Shown: piece by piece, positions 1 through 8,041 of the stretch
Layout of the letters: each line of letters begins with the position of its first letter
Numbering within the stretch: position 1 is the stretch's first letter
NCBI GenBank assembly: GCA_016209665.1
Contig: JACQVT010000434.1
Location: 1-14,087, forward strand
Direction: 5' to 3'
From: Planctomycetota bacterium
GTDB lineage: Bacteria > Planctomycetota > Phycisphaerae > UBA1845 > PWPN01
Length of the DNA: 14,087 nt
Translations under genes and position numbers: made by a program
The notes under the pieces: generated by a model
Database searches by the model: none
What the model saw: only the letters and a program-made list of their open reading frames with translations
What the model was told of the DNA's origin: nothing

Positions 1-109
1 CGCAGCGCGAGCGACGGCTAGGCTCGACCCACTCGCTTGCGCTCGGGGCTCTGACATGCTCCGCCGATCCTGTCACGGACCCGTCATGTGCCGGTCCTCG
101 GGGCTCGCT

Positions 110-138
110 TTGCCCAAACCCGACCGCACCTGTATGAT
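110..138 (+). promoter_or_regulatory. possible sigma70-type promoter before the pseudopilin gene
   Basis: TTGCCC at 110-115 and TATGAT at 133-138 are separated by 17 bases, and the pseudopilin start codon lies 94 bases further on. The -10 box is a good match and the -35 box a partial one, in a locally AT-richer patch. This rests on consensus matching alone. The rest of 1-231 shows no gene; its first 60 bases hold a GC-rich stretch with GAGCG/CGCTC inversions like those around 5072-5133. Confidence 0.3.
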
Positions 139-231
139 TATAGCATGTTGCAGACCACCGTTCCTTCGGCAGCGCGCCGCCGTCGGATTCGCCGGCGGGT
201 TGAGGGATAGGGGTTCGGGAGGGTTCGGCCG

Positions 232-1167
232 ATGGAGCATCCCAAGCGCCGCAGGGCGTTCACACAGATCGAGGTCCTGGTGGTGGTGGCCATCATCGCC
301 GTGCTGGTCGCCATCCTCATGCCCTCCCTGCGCCAGGCCCGCGAAATGACCCGCATGAGCATCTGCAAGAGCAACGTGAAGCAGGTGGTGCTCGGGATGC
401 ACTACTACATCACCGAGTACAAGGTGCTGCCCGCCACGCAGAGCACTTTCTTCCTTAACAACCTCTACTGGGGCAACGGCTGGTGGGGGAATCTTCGCAC
501 CGACGAGTCGCAGAGGCTCAACTGGGTGTGGGACGGCGCCTGCAACAGGACTTCCACCAGCGGCGGCGGCTACAAGGAGGCCGACCTGCCGAAGTTCCGG
601 GCGGACTGCCCACAGCGGGGCACGATCTTCAAGTATATCCGGAACCCGAAGACCTACCTCTGTCCCTCCGAGCAGCAAGGGCCGCCCACGGACACGCCGC
701 TGGGCGGCGGCGGTAACGGCCGGTCCAGCTATTCGATGTCCGCGTACATCGGCTACAAGGCACCGGAAAAGATGATCCGTCCGCCCTGTCCATTGACGAC
801 CGGCTATTTGTTGCATGACCCCGATGCAGTGCCGCGAGACATTTATGTGAAGACGCGGCTGGTCTGGTCGCCGGCCCAGATGTTTCTCGTGGTCGAAGAG
901 CATCCCTATTGGAACATGGGCTTGAATCGCGAGGGCAACTTCAACTACTCTGACCGGATCGTTACTCGTCATCTGCCGGGTTTCAACGGTCCCGAGCCCG
1001 CCAAGACTTCCAAGGGACGGACCGTCATCGGCTACGTCGACGGCCACGTGGACTCGCCCCTGTACTCCTGGTACACAACAGGCTACCGCCTATACCGCGA
1101 GATCGGCTTTCCTGGCGAGGACGATGACTTCATGAAGCTCTTTCTGCCAAGGCTGCCCAACCGCTAG
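232..1167 (+). CDS. type IV pilin-like / type II secretion pseudopilin, planctomycete DUF1559-like
   Basis: This is a 311-residue exported protein with a class III (prepilin) signal. A basic leader (residues 1-9, KRRR) is followed by FTQIEV, with the conserved Glu at mature position 5 (residue 14), and then a hydrophobic helix to about residue 34. Position -1 is Ala9 rather than the usual Gly. Downstream are SNVKQ (about residues 46-50), the [10 protein letters not shown] segment typical of planctomycete prepilin-like proteins, and a late 'GYVDGHV' resembling the DG-H end of the H-X9-DG group. The ATG at 232 has GGGAGGG eight bases upstream. In this family the helix is thought to assemble into a pseudopilus or be held in the inner membrane after cleavage, and the large C-terminal domain has no known substrate. 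No secretion or peptidase gene lies nearby, as is common for these scattered paralogues. The gene converges on the Gly-rich gene. Confidence 0.85.
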   Translation: MEHPKRRRAFTQIEVLVVVAIIAVLVAILMPSLRQAREMTRMSICKSNVKQVVLGMHYYITEYKVLPATQSTFFLNNLYWGNGWWGNLRTDESQRLNWVWDGACNRTSTSGGGYKEADLPKFRADCPQRGTIFKYIRNPKTYLCPSEQQGPPTDTPLGGGGNGRSSYSMSAYIGYKAPEKMIRPPCPLTTGYLLHDPDAVPRDIYVKTRLVWSPAQMFLVVEEHPYWNMGLNREGNFNYSDRIVTRHLPGFNGPEPAKTSKGRTVIGYVDGHVDSPLYSWYTTGYRLYREIGFPGEDDDFMKLFLPRLPNR

Positions 1168-1367
1168 TGACGCCATCGGCGTTTCGCTAGGTATGGGTCG
1201 ATGGTTGCCCACCGGAAGCCAAGTCCACGCTCGCGCCCATCGCCGAGCACTTCAGGTTGCCGGACAAGCAGTGATGGGGTCGGCCCCCGGCGCCGCGCCG
1301 GTGTCTGTCGCGCTTGCGCTGAACTTGGTCTGGCGCCAGGCGGAATACCTACGAGCGGGGCCCAAAG

Positions 1368-1393
1368 GGTCAGGGGCTGCCACCCCCCTGACC
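1368..1393 (-). terminator. 9-bp perfect hairpin across the stop codon of the Gly-rich gene
   Basis: GGTCAGGGG (1368-1376) and CCCCTGACC (1385-1393) are perfect inverted arms around an 8-base loop. The reverse-strand stop codon (1372-1370) lies inside the left arm. Neither strand shows a T-run, so intrinsic termination is uncertain. The position between two converging genes fits a shared 3' end structure. The rest of the 202-base spacer (1168-1369) shows only short GC-rich palindromes and no gene. Confidence 0.3.
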
Positions 1394-3178
1394 AGCCTGA
1401 CCGTCTTGTGCCGCAGGGCCACTCCGGGCAACACCCTCGATCTCGGCCGGAGAGCCGTCCCCCCCTTTCGATCCCGCACCCCCGCCTGCGCTGTACCATT
1501 CACCCCCGTTGCCGCCATTTCCGCCGTTCCCGCCATGATTGTCGAACGAACCGCCGAAAGTCAGGGTCGTTGTGGCGGAGAGGGTGATGTCTCCCCCGTT
1601 CCCGCCATGCCCACCGTCCAGGCCGTCGCCGCCCTCTCCACCTTCGTCTTCCATCCCGCCGAAGCCCCCAGACCCGCCGTGTCCGCCGTTTCCCCCACGA
1701 GATGTAATCCCGATGCCGCTCAGCAATACGGTGCCGCTCGTGATCGATAGGTTGCCCGCATCCCCACCGTACGCTCCGAACATCCCATTGCCTCCATCCC
1801 CCGTACCGTCGGCATGGCCCCCAGAGCCTCCGGATCCTCCGTTGCCACCCGACGATAGAAGCTGGACCCAGATCGCGCTCAGATCGACGGAAGCTGCTCC
1901 AGCATAACCCACGGGCTTGCCCAAAGTGATCTTGCCGCCCCTGCCCCCTATCTCGCCCCAACCCGTCGGATTGAGGACGGTCTGATTGGCGCATCGGTAA
2001 ATGTGGTCGGGGGTGCCACTCCACTCACCCCCTCCGTGGCCCCCGTTGCCGCCGTTCCCTCCATGGGTGTCGATTAACAGGTACCCACCAATGTTGACGC
2101 GTATCTTCGGCGCAGAAACGTCGACGGGCCTGCCCTCACCTCCTTTACCTCCGTTGCCGGCCAATCCTGGGTAACCCGCGTTACCACCAGCGCCTCCGTT
2201 GCCGCCGTTGCCTCCGAACGTTTCGATGGTATCGAGCCTCACCCAGCAGTCCGGGGAAGAACCTGTGATGGTCACACCGCCGCCATCACCACCTTGGCCC
2301 CCCATGCCTCCGAAGCCTCCACTTTCCCAGGTAAAAGGCCTGCCCCCCGGGGTGAAGCTCTCCGCCGATCCGCCGTCTCCCCCGGTGCCCCCAACGGCTC
2401 CCGTGACATGGGCGACGACGTGGTCAACTCTTCCGCAGGCAGACACGTAGAGATGGCCCCCATTGCCGCCTTTACCGCCGTGACCCGCATTCCACCCGCG
2501 AGTTCCTTCACATACATCAGTCTGGGTGCCCGAATAACCTTGGCCACCATTTCCCCCCCGGCCGCCTTCGAGGTTCACGTTGGCGTCGAGCGTACCACGG
2601 AGCCCATGCCACTCCATGGTCTTCAGCGTCAACGAGTAACCGTTCTGGCCAGGCGCGCCGCTGGTGGCATGCGAACCACTTGTGGCATTGACACCGTTGG
2701 CGCCGTCAAGTGGAAGATGAGTACCCGGGGTCACACAATCGAGAATCTGGACCGATACCGAACCGCCGTGTGAGATGAAGGACAGACCGTTGACGGCCAA
2801 ATGCCCGCCGTACACAACAATGTCCTGACCATAAACCGTAAGACCCTGAGTGATGTAGCCAGTGATGTAAACGGTATCGCGGAAGGCGGGGCAATTATAC
2901 GCGCAGGGATCGTAAGACGCACACCACGGCAGGCAGTCGGGGCGCTCACAGGGCTGCTCACACTGGGGGACACACCAGCCATACGGGTGTTCAGGCGTTT
3001 CCTCGCAGGTCAAACACAAGCCTGCCTCGCAAGGCAGGCCCCACTCCTCGGCACACCCGCAGTCATCGTAAGGCCAGCAAACGTTGGGCATGGCAGCGGG
3101 AGCGAACCAGAGCAATGCAACGGTCCCGCCGAGCCAGGCCACCACCTTGCATGTTTTGTTCGTGTCTTGTGTGTGCAT
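1370..3178 (-). CDS. exported glycine-rich repeat protein with Cys-rich N-terminal region
   Basis: This is a 602-residue protein with no function I recognise. Residues 1-29 look like a Sec signal peptide (hydrophobic 'VVAWLGGTVALLWFAPAA'). Residues 34-96 hold 13 cysteines, suggesting a small disulfide-stabilised or metal-binding domain outside the cytoplasm. From about residue 200 to the end the chain alternates short beta-like strands (TLTF, DITLSA, NLSITS, VDVSAP) with arms of GGN/GGS/GGH triplets. The arms often occur as pairs flanking a 10-25-residue loop, giving about six units. This resembles PE_PGRS-type and beta-helix adhesin sequences in composition, but I see no named domain. The start ATG at 3178 follows GAGGAA on the reverse strand. 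The TPR-protein gene ends 39 bases upstream on the same strand, so the two are probably cotranscribed. A structural or surface role is inference. Confidence 0.8.
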   Translation of the reverse strand: MHTQDTNKTCKVVAWLGGTVALLWFAPAAMPNVCWPYDDCGCAEEWGLPCEAGLCLTCEETPEHPYGWCVPQCEQPCERPDCLPWCASYDPCAYNCPAFRDTVYITGYITQGLTVYGQDIVVYGGHLAVNGLSFISHGGSVSVQILDCVTPGTHLPLDGANGVNATSGSHATSGAPGQNGYSLTLKTMEWHGLRGTLDANVNLEGGRGGNGGQGYSGTQTDVCEGTRGWNAGHGGKGGNGGHLYVSACGRVDHVVAHVTGAVGGTGGDGGSAESFTPGGRPFTWESGGFGGMGGQGGDGGGVTITGSSPDCWVRLDTIETFGGNGGNGGAGGNAGYPGLAGNGGKGGEGRPVDVSAPKIRVNIGGYLLIDTHGGNGGNGGHGGGEWSGTPDHIYRCANQTVLNPTGWGEIGGRGGKITLGKPVGYAGAASVDLSAIWVQLLSSGGNGGSGGSGGHADGTGDGGNGMFGAYGGDAGNLSITSGTVLLSGIGITSRGGNGGHGGSGGFGGMEDEGGEGGDGLDGGHGGNGGDITLSATTTLTFGGSFDNHGGNGGNGGNGGEWYSAGGGAGSKGGDGSPAEIEGVARSGPAAQDGQAGQGGGSP

Positions 3179-3217
3179 ATGTTCCTCGCTCTCGAAGCAC
3201 GGTCACGTGCCGGCAGA

Positions 3218-4669
3218 TCATTCCCCGCTGACGATCTTTCTCGCGTAGGCCGAGCCCGGTGCGTTGGCCAGAATGTCGCGCTCTATATCCGATATCGCCG
3301 CTTCTGGCGCGTTTGTGGCCTTCAACGCTTGTCGTAGGCCAAACAAGGCATGGGGGTAAGGCAACCGGGACCCCCAGGCTTTAGGATCGCCCGCGTATGC
3401 CTCCAACGTGTGCACGAAATACGGAATTGCCTCGGAGCTGCGCCCCAAGGCATGGAGCGCGTACCCGATCCACGTGTAGACCTCCTCGGCGGAGTGTTTG
3501 ACTTTCGGGTCCGAGGCGTATCTCTTGGCATATTTCTCGAGCAAGGCCTGGCCTTCAGAAACCATCTTCTCGTAGGCACCCTGGTAATACAGTGCCTGAA
3601 CGGAGAGATTCCAGGAGTCCAGACGTCTATCCTCATCCTTCGACCACGTTATTGCCAGGCGCAACATTTCGTTCAGTCGCGCCCATTCGTCGGAAGCAAC
3701 GGAAACCTTGCGGCGAGTGCGGCCCAAAAGGTCATAGAACACTCGCTCCGCGTCAAACCGCGACGCGATCGACACGGACTCCCGGACGAACTCGCTCTCG
3801 AAGCCCGCCCCATCTCGCTGCAACTGGTTGGCCAGGCCCGCGTAGACAGCACGGGCATCCGCGTAGCGGTGCTGTCGGTAAAGAATCCTCGCCTTGGTGA
3901 GGCCGGCCAAGATCGCGCCCCCGGTGCCTGGGTACTTTGCGATCGCCTCGTCGGCCAACTTCATCGCCTCATCCGGCTTATCGGCTCGCCAGGCCCACTT
4001 GGCCTTATCCGAGAGACGGGACGCGGCTCCCTCGCGTGCGTTGATGGTCTCCGCATCGGTCCCTTCGAGTTGCGCCTGCAAAGGAATGATCTTGCGAAGA
4101 TACTGATATTCTGGGTCTTCCACCCGCAAGCAGCGGATGGCGGCGAGGGCCTCAGCGTTGCTGTTCAGCTCCCGGCAAACAGTAGCCTTGTACAACAGCG
4201 TGCGTCGCAACACGTCCTTCACCGAATCGACCGAGGGGAGTTTCTTGGCCTGTGCCGGTTCGCGATAAGGAATCGCCAAAAGTTGTTTGGCCAGGGCGAT
4301 GGTCTGGTCGTACCCGCCTTTGGCCTCAGTCAGTTTGCCGGCCTTCGTGTTCGCGATGGCAGCCCGGAGGCGGGCGTTCATCTTCTGGGGAGAATCCGGC
4401 AGCAGGCCCGCTATCAGGGCGAAATCTTCGGCCGCCGCGTTGTATCTCTCCTCCGCCATTGCCTGCTCGGCCCGCTGGCGGATAGGGTCCACGCGGTCGC
4501 TGGCCTGCTTCCAGGACAGTCCCGCCAGCGACTCTGCGGTCAAGTTGAGAGGGTCGGACGCTGGCTCGTTCGGCGCGACGCCCGCGTCCGGGGCTTCCTG
4601 CGCCTGGACAAGGGGCGCCCACGCCAGGACGACCAAGAACGTGAGCCGGGTGAACGTCGCAGGTTTCAT
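3218..4669 (-). CDS. exported TPR-like repeat protein
   Basis: This is a 483-residue protein. I chose the ATG at 4669 rather than one six codons upstream (4687) because AGGAGG sits five bases before it and it gives a clean Sec signal peptide, with likely cleavage after VQA at about residue 23. The mature part is almost wholly alpha-helical, with pairs matching the TPR pattern (small/aromatic residues at the A-Y-x-x-A positions). These lie roughly at residues 55-120, 155-190, 215-275 and 385-425, for example YTWIGYALHALGRSSEAIPYF near the C-terminus. TPR proteins are protein-binding scaffolds and no catalytic motif is visible. It leads a two-gene unit with the Gly-rich exported protein 39 bases downstream, so it may hold or help export or assemble that protein; this is inference. 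Some helices fit the TPR consensus poorly, so the exact repeat number is uncertain. Confidence 0.8.
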   Translation of the reverse strand: MKPATFTRLTFLVVLAWAPLVQAQEAPDAGVAPNEPASDPLNLTAESLAGLSWKQASDRVDPIRQRAEQAMAEERYNAAAEDFALIAGLLPDSPQKMNARLRAAIANTKAGKLTEAKGGYDQTIALAKQLLAIPYREPAQAKKLPSVDSVKDVLRRTLLYKATVCRELNSNAEALAAIRCLRVEDPEYQYLRKIIPLQAQLEGTDAETINAREGAASRLSDKAKWAWRADKPDEAMKLADEAIAKYPGTGGAILAGLTKARILYRQHRYADARAVYAGLANQLQRDGAGFESEFVRESVSIASRFDAERVFYDLLGRTRRKVSVASDEWARLNEMLRLAITWSKDEDRRLDSWNLSVQALYYQGAYEKMVSEGQALLEKYAKRYASDPKVKHSAEEVYTWIGYALHALGRSSEAIPYFVHTLEAYAGDPKAWGSRLPYPHALFGLRQALKATNAPEAAISDIERDILANAPGSAYARKIVSGE

Positions 4670-4974
4670 GATCGCCTCCTCAGCCAATTAAAGTTACACA
4701 CGAGAACGGATGCTTTTCACGTGCCAACGCCACAACGGCAACCGGGGACTGAGACTCGTCGGATGCCCCGCGCACAACCCACCTACCTCCGGTGCCAGCC
4801 AAAGCACCGTTGGCGCTCCCTATTCTCTTTCACAAACAGACCTTACGAAGACCTCTCCACCTGCCCCAGCGAGGCCAGAGGGTTCCGGTACGAAATGTGT
4901 GAACGACCAACCCAGTTGTTCGACCTGACCTGTCTTGGTCAATCTAATAGCCCATGATCACCCGGAAGGCAAAC

Positions 4975-5025
4975 AAAAAAATGCGTCTCCGTGCCAACTG
5001 TGTGGCACGCGCGCGAAGATTTTTT
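4975..5025. terminator. A7 - hairpin - T6 element, possible bidirectional terminator
   Basis: A 7-bp perfect stem (CGTGCCA 4990-4996 with TGGCACG 5003-5009, 6-base loop) is flanked by A7 at 4975-4981 and T6 at 5020-5025. Each strand therefore reads hairpin then T-run, the layout of bidirectional intrinsic terminators. The 8-10 bases between stem and T-run are longer than usual, and no gene ends nearby on either strand. Confidence 0.3.
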
Positions 5026-5071
5026 GCACAATGTGGTGCACCCCGCCGCCGATCGTCCCTCCTCGAGGCAA

Positions 5072-5133
5072 GCAGTGAGCGCTTGGGCTCACCGTTAGCC
5101 ACGAGCCTGAGCGTAGCGTGAGCTAGCGCCCAG
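5072..5133. repeat. imperfect long inverted repeat
   Basis: The left half contains GTGAGCGCTTGGGCTCACCG and the right half GAGCGTAGCGTGAGCTAGCG. Reversed, the right half shares the TGGGC...TCAC...GCTA order of the left, so the segment could fold into a long imperfect hairpin. The composition is like the first 60 bases of the window and suggests a dispersed genomic element. I cannot count its copies from this window. Confidence 0.35.
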
Positions 5134-5659
5134 ATGGCTGCCGGATGGGCTATTGTCGATGCGTTCGGCGGGCCGACGGTATTCCGTCGCAAGCTGTCAA
5201 CGCGGGCACGTAGAGATCCACACCAGATCCGTGTCAACGGAGCCCCATCCAGTGCGAGAGGGAGTAGCGTTAAGGCCAACGAGCGGCGGGAGCAGTCGGA
5301 GCCAGCCAGTGTGGTCGGTAACGGTCCAGGCCGACAGACTGCCCCAGCCGTCCGGCCTCGCGTGTGACATGGGAGAAACCGGACGCGCGATGTCCGATAG
5401 CCGACGCGGAGGTTTGGGTCCGAACGCATGAGCGAATTGCCGAACCGCACCGACGATCCCGTGAAGCTCCCCGTGCCGAAGGTGCCCAATGGCAACCGAG
5501 CCGCGCGGCGGACTTAGCTTCCTAGCCACCGGCACCCCAATCGGCCAGATTGCGGCTGCCAGATGAGCGTCACCGATGCTGTCGATACTCCGCTTCCGCG
5601 CACCTTTCTCTTCCGGTATCCTGTCGGCCGCAACAGCGCGGCCTGATGCGCGCAGACGG

Positions 5660-5815
5660 ACCGGCAGGATGCTCGCCACGGCCCGCCCCGGCGGGTGAAC
5701 TTCCCAGGCCGGTCCCACAAGAGAGAGCGTGACCGGCAAGATGCCGGTCCCACACGAAAGCAGAACCGGCGGGAGGCCGCTGCCGCACGCAAGCAACCAC
5801 CGGCGGGAAGCCGGT
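5660..5815. repeat. tandem palindromic repeat array before xylA
   Basis: The consensus ACCGGC-N5-GCCGGT, usually followed by SCCACA, recurs. Copies at 5732-5748 and 5799-5815 are perfect 6-bp stems with 5-base loops; the copy at 5765-5781 has one mismatch. Two more degenerate units begin at 5660 and 5688. The three good copies are spaced 33 and 34 bases apart. The last copy ends seven bases before the xylA ribosome binding site. The reverse-frame reading of one copy gives 'GTGILPV', a string I recall from many spurious hypothetical proteins of Planctomycetota and Verrucomicrobiota. This points to a genome-wide dispersed element. Confidence 0.7.
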
Positions 5816-5838
5816 GCCACATAAGGAGCACACGACCC

Positions 5839-7152
5839 ATGAGCGAGTTCTTTCCCGGCGTCAGCAGAATCCAGTATGAAGGCCCCGACTCGAAGAATCC
5901 CCTGGCATTCAAGCACTACAACGCCGACGAGAAGGTCGGCAACAAGACCATGCGCGACCACCTGCGGTTCGCGGTGTGCTATTGGCACACGTTCAAGGGG
6001 CTGGGGAGCGACCCGTTCGGGCCGGGCACGATCATCCGCGAGTACAACAACTCGAGCGACCCGATGGCCGTCGCGGAGATGACGTTGCGGGCGGCGTTCG
6101 AGTTCTTCAGCAAGCTCGGCGTGGGGTTCTGGTGCTTCCACGACCGCGACATCGCTCCCGAGGCCGACGACCTCGCGACCACGAACGAACGGCTGGACAA
6201 GATCGTGGGGCTGGCCAAATCGCTCCAGAAGCAGACCGGCGTCAAGCTGCTGTGGGGGACGGCCAACCTGTTCTCGCACCGGCGGTACATGGCCGGGGCG
6301 GCGACCAATCCATCACCCTACGTCTTCGCCCACGCCGCCGCCCAGGTGAAAAAAGCCATGACCGTCACCAAGGAACTCGGCGGAGCAGGCTATGTCTTCT
6401 GGGGCGGCCGCGAGGGCTACGACACGCTGCTCAACACGGACATGAAGCGGGAACTGGACCACCTGGGGCGGTTCCTCAACATGGCGGTTGAGTACAAGCA
6501 GAAGATCGGCTTCAAGGGGCAGTTCTACATCGAGCCCAAGCCCAAGGAGCCGACGAAGCACCAGTATGATTTCGACGCCGGGGCCTGCTACGCCTTCCTG
6601 CAGAAGTACGGGCTGGTCGAGCACTTCAAGATGAACATCGAGGCCAACCACGCGACGCTGGCCGGCCACACGTTCCAGCACGAGCTGGAGTTCGCCGCCG
6701 CCAACGGCATCCTCGGCTCGATCGACGCCAACCGCGGCGACCTGCTGCTGGGCTGGGACACCGATCAGTTCCCCACGGACCTCTACGATTGCACGATGGC
6801 CATGTACACCGTGCTCAAAAGCGGCGGCTTTAAGACCGGCGGCCTGAACTTCGACGCCAAGGTCCGCCGCCAGTCGATCGAGCCGGTGGACCTGTTCCAC
6901 GCCCACATCGGCGGGATGGACGCCTTCGCCCGCGGCCTGAAGATCGCCCAGAAGATGGTGGCCGACAAGACGTTCGAGAAGGTCGTCAAGGAGCGCTACC
7001 AGGGCTGGGACACGCTCTTCGGCCGCAAGATCGAGCGCGGCAAGGCGACCTTCGACGAACTGGAGGCCTACACGCTCAAGAACGGCGAACCCGCCGTCCA
7101 GTCCGGCCGCCAGGAAATGCTCGAAAACATCCTGAACGAATACATCCGGTAG
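5839..7152 (+). CDS. xylA: xylose isomerase
   Basis: This 437-residue enzyme interconverts D-xylose and D-xylulose in the cytoplasm as a metal-dependent TIM barrel, and the family also isomerises glucose. All key residues are visible and match the numbering of the longer (class II, E. coli-like) enzymes. The catalytic pair is His101 and Asp104 in CFHDRD; the metal ligands are Glu232 (FYIEPKP), Glu268 and His271 ([12 protein letters not shown]), Asp296 (IDANRGD), Asp307 and Asp309 ([10 protein letters not shown]) and Asp339 (LNFDAKVRR). The start is the ATG at 5839, preceded by AAGGAG with a 10-base gap. The frame stays open 144 bases further upstream, but that part translates the palindromic repeat array and is not family-like. 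No xylulokinase, transporter or regulator lies beside it, so it may act with genes elsewhere. A hairpin repeat just upstream of the ribosome site could affect its translation. Confidence 0.97.
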   Translation: MSEFFPGVSRIQYEGPDSKNPLAFKHYNADEKVGNKTMRDHLRFAVCYWHTFKGLGSDPFGPGTIIREYNNSSDPMAVAEMTLRAAFEFFSKLGVGFWCFHDRDIAPEADDLATTNERLDKIVGLAKSLQKQTGVKLLWGTANLFSHRRYMAGAATNPSPYVFAHAAAQVKKAMTVTKELGGAGYVFWGGREGYDTLLNTDMKRELDHLGRFLNMAVEYKQKIGFKGQFYIEPKPKEPTKHQYDFDAGACYAFLQKYGLVEHFKMNIEANHATLAGHTFQHELEFAAANGILGSIDANRGDLLLGWDTDQFPTDLYDCTMAMYTVLKSGGFKTGGLNFDAKVRRQSIEPVDLFHAHIGGMDAFARGLKIAQKMVADKTFEKVVKERYQGWDTLFGRKIERGKATFDELEAYTLKNGEPAVQSGRQEMLENILNEYIR

Positions 7153-7224
7153 GGCGGAAGCCGGGCCGACGCGCGATGTTGTATCAACGGCCTTGCGGGC
7201 ACTAGAATGAGTGCGGAGGTTGAC

Positions 7225-7443
7225 ATGGGCTACACAGTGATCCTGGAACGGGAATCCGACGGCGGGTACGTCGTATCCGTCCCTGCCCTACCCGGTTGTG
7301 TCAGCCAGGGCGACACACGTGAGGAGGCCCTGGCGAACATTCGTGAGGCCATCGACCTATACCTCGAGGACTGCCGAGAGTCTGGCGATCCGATCCCATC
7401 GGAAGCCGGGAGAGAGTACATCGAGGTCGAGGTGGGAGCCTGA
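7225..7443 (+). CDS. hicB: HicB-family antitoxin
   Basis: This 72-residue protein carries the HicB fold signature: a first strand 'YTVILERE', then 'GGYVVSVPALPGCVSQGDT' and the helix 'REEALANIREAIDLYLE'. It would bind and neutralise the HicA RNase encoded next. It is the short form, with no obvious HTH or ribbon-helix-helix DNA-binding tail after about residue 50, so autoregulation is uncertain. I chose the ATG at 7225, six codons inside the longest frame (7207), because GGAGG lies five bases upstream. Its stop overlaps the hicA start as TGATG, indicating translational coupling. Possible promoter boxes (TTGTAT 7179-7184, TAGAAT 7203-7208, 18-base gap) are weak evidence and would leave a very short leader. 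Confidence 0.9.
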   Translation: MGYTVILERESDGGYVVSVPALPGCVSQGDTREEALANIREAIDLYLEDCRESGDPIPSEAGREYIEVEVGA

Positions 7444-7667
7444 TGGCGAAGTTGCCCACCGACCTGTCCGGTCGTGAGGTGTGTGCAGCTCTCCAACGGG
7501 CAGGGTTCGTGTTTCGACGGCAGCGTGGCAGCCACATGATCCTGCTACGAGCTGCTCCATTCGCTCGGGTGGTCGTACCGGATCACCGACAGGTTCGCGT
7601 GGGAACACTCCGAAAGATACTCGACGAGGCAGGATTGACGGTCGAAGAATTCACGCAACTTCTCTGA
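7443..7667 (+). CDS. hicA: HicA-family mRNA interferase toxin
   Basis: This 74-residue protein matches HicA along its whole length. The N-terminal helix 'SGREVCAALQRAGF' is followed by 'RRQRGSHMIL' with the catalytic His31, the strand 'RVVVPDH', and a C-terminal helix 'VGTLRKILDEAGLTVEEF'. HicA adopts a dsRBD-like fold and cleaves mRNA unless bound by HicB. Length and motifs are complete, so the toxin is probably active. The start codon overlaps the hicB stop by one base. A second, broken hicBA pair begins 28 bases downstream, so the locus holds two adjacent modules of this type. Confidence 0.92.
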   Translation: MAKLPTDLSGREVCAALQRAGFVFRRQRGSHMILLRAAPFARVVVPDHRQVRVGTLRKILDEAGLTVEEFTQLL

Positions 7668-7695
7668 CCAATAGCTGTCTGGGAGGAGGGCTTGT

Positions 7696-7980
7696 TTGCA
7701 TCGCAACGCCCTGGTGTTTGACGGCCTCGTCGTGAAGGAAGACAAGGGATAGTGTTCGCTGTGCCCGGAGCTGGACCTGGCCTCGCAGGGCCGATCCATC
7801 CGCGAGGCCAAGGCCGTGCTTCGGGAAGCGGTGACGGGGTATCTGGAGTGTTGTTTTGAATCGAACCTCCTGTACCTGCGCCCACTGCCCGAGTCGCAAG
7901 ACCCTCGCCACAGCGATCCGAAGAGCATTGTCGCCCGCTTCCCATTGCGCGTGGATCTGGCCGTGAGGGTTCATGTCTGA
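7696..7980 (+). pseudogene. hicB: degraded second hicB antitoxin gene with internal stop
   Basis: Read from a TTG at 7696, with GGAGGAGG six bases upstream, the frame gives 'HRNALVFDGLVVKEDKG', then a TAG at 7750-7752. It then continues as 'CSLCPELDLASQGRSIREA' and 'KAVLREAVTGYLE' to a TGA at 7978-7980. The part after the stop is clearly HicB-like (CPEL-x-ASQGRSIREAK) but a different subtype from the intact copy. The total would be 94 residues. The TAG may come from a Trp codon (TGG), as an aromatic residue is usual there; that is inference. The frame overlaps the following hicA start by eight bases, the normal arrangement of an operon pair. A restart downstream of the TAG might give a fragment, but the first beta-strand would be lost. 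Confidence 0.75.
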
Positions 7981-8041
7981 GAAGCTCCCCTCAGTAAAGC
8001 CCCGCGAGGTTGCCCGCGCCTTGATGAAGGCGGGCTTCGAG
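7973..8041 (+). pseudogene. hicA: truncated hicA remnant joined to the DUF362 reading frame
   Basis: The 23 residues from the ATG at 7973 (LPSVKPREVARALMKAGFE) match the N-terminal helix of HicA, comparable to LPTDLSGREVCAALQRAGF in the intact copy. The His-containing strand and C-terminal helix that should follow are absent. The frame passes instead directly into a Tat/lipoprotein-like signal and a DUF362 protein. With the broken hicB just before it, this is a decayed toxin-antitoxin module. It lacks the catalytic His, so no toxin activity is expected. Confidence 0.7.

Larger units (their letters stand above)
4670..5838. other. about 1.17-kb spacer between divergent genes, no credible coding sequence
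   Basis: The spacer separates the reverse TPR gene from forward xylA, so it should hold both promoters, but I cannot place either with confidence. It contains an A-tract/hairpin/T-tract element (4975-5025), an imperfect long inverted repeat (5072-5133), a small hairpin (4790-4809, CGGTGC/GCACCG) and a palindromic repeat array (5660-5815). Long open frames cross it on both strands. They lack ribosome binding sites and family-like sequence, as expected from high GC content. It may be a decayed gene region or a repeat-rich spacer. Confidence 0.6.

Noticed and set aside
73..1047. Long reverse open frame opposite the pseudopilin gene
   Set aside because: Its sequence is His/Arg/Val-rich with no family pattern, and the forward frame has a clear prepilin signal and ribosome site.
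3350..4957. 535-codon forward open frame opposite the TPR gene
   Set aside because: It mirrors the reverse gene, which has a signal peptide, TPR-like helices and a strong ribosome site; long antisense frames are expected at this GC content.
4944..5495. 183-codon reverse frame in the large spacer
   Set aside because: No ribosome site, Arg/Leu/Ser-rich composition typical of random GC-rich DNA, and it crosses the inverted repeats.
5660..5815. CRISPR array for the 33-34-base repeats
   Set aside because: Only the hairpin core is conserved, there are no distinct spacers of constant length between identical repeats, and no cas gene is near.
5695..5838. 48-codon upstream extension of xylA
   Set aside because: It translates the repeat array; family length, the residue numbering of all active-site residues and AAGGAG support the start at 5839.
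5197..6279. 360-codon reverse frame across the spacer into xylA
   Set aside because: Half of it is antisense to a certain xylA and the rest translates palindromic repeats.
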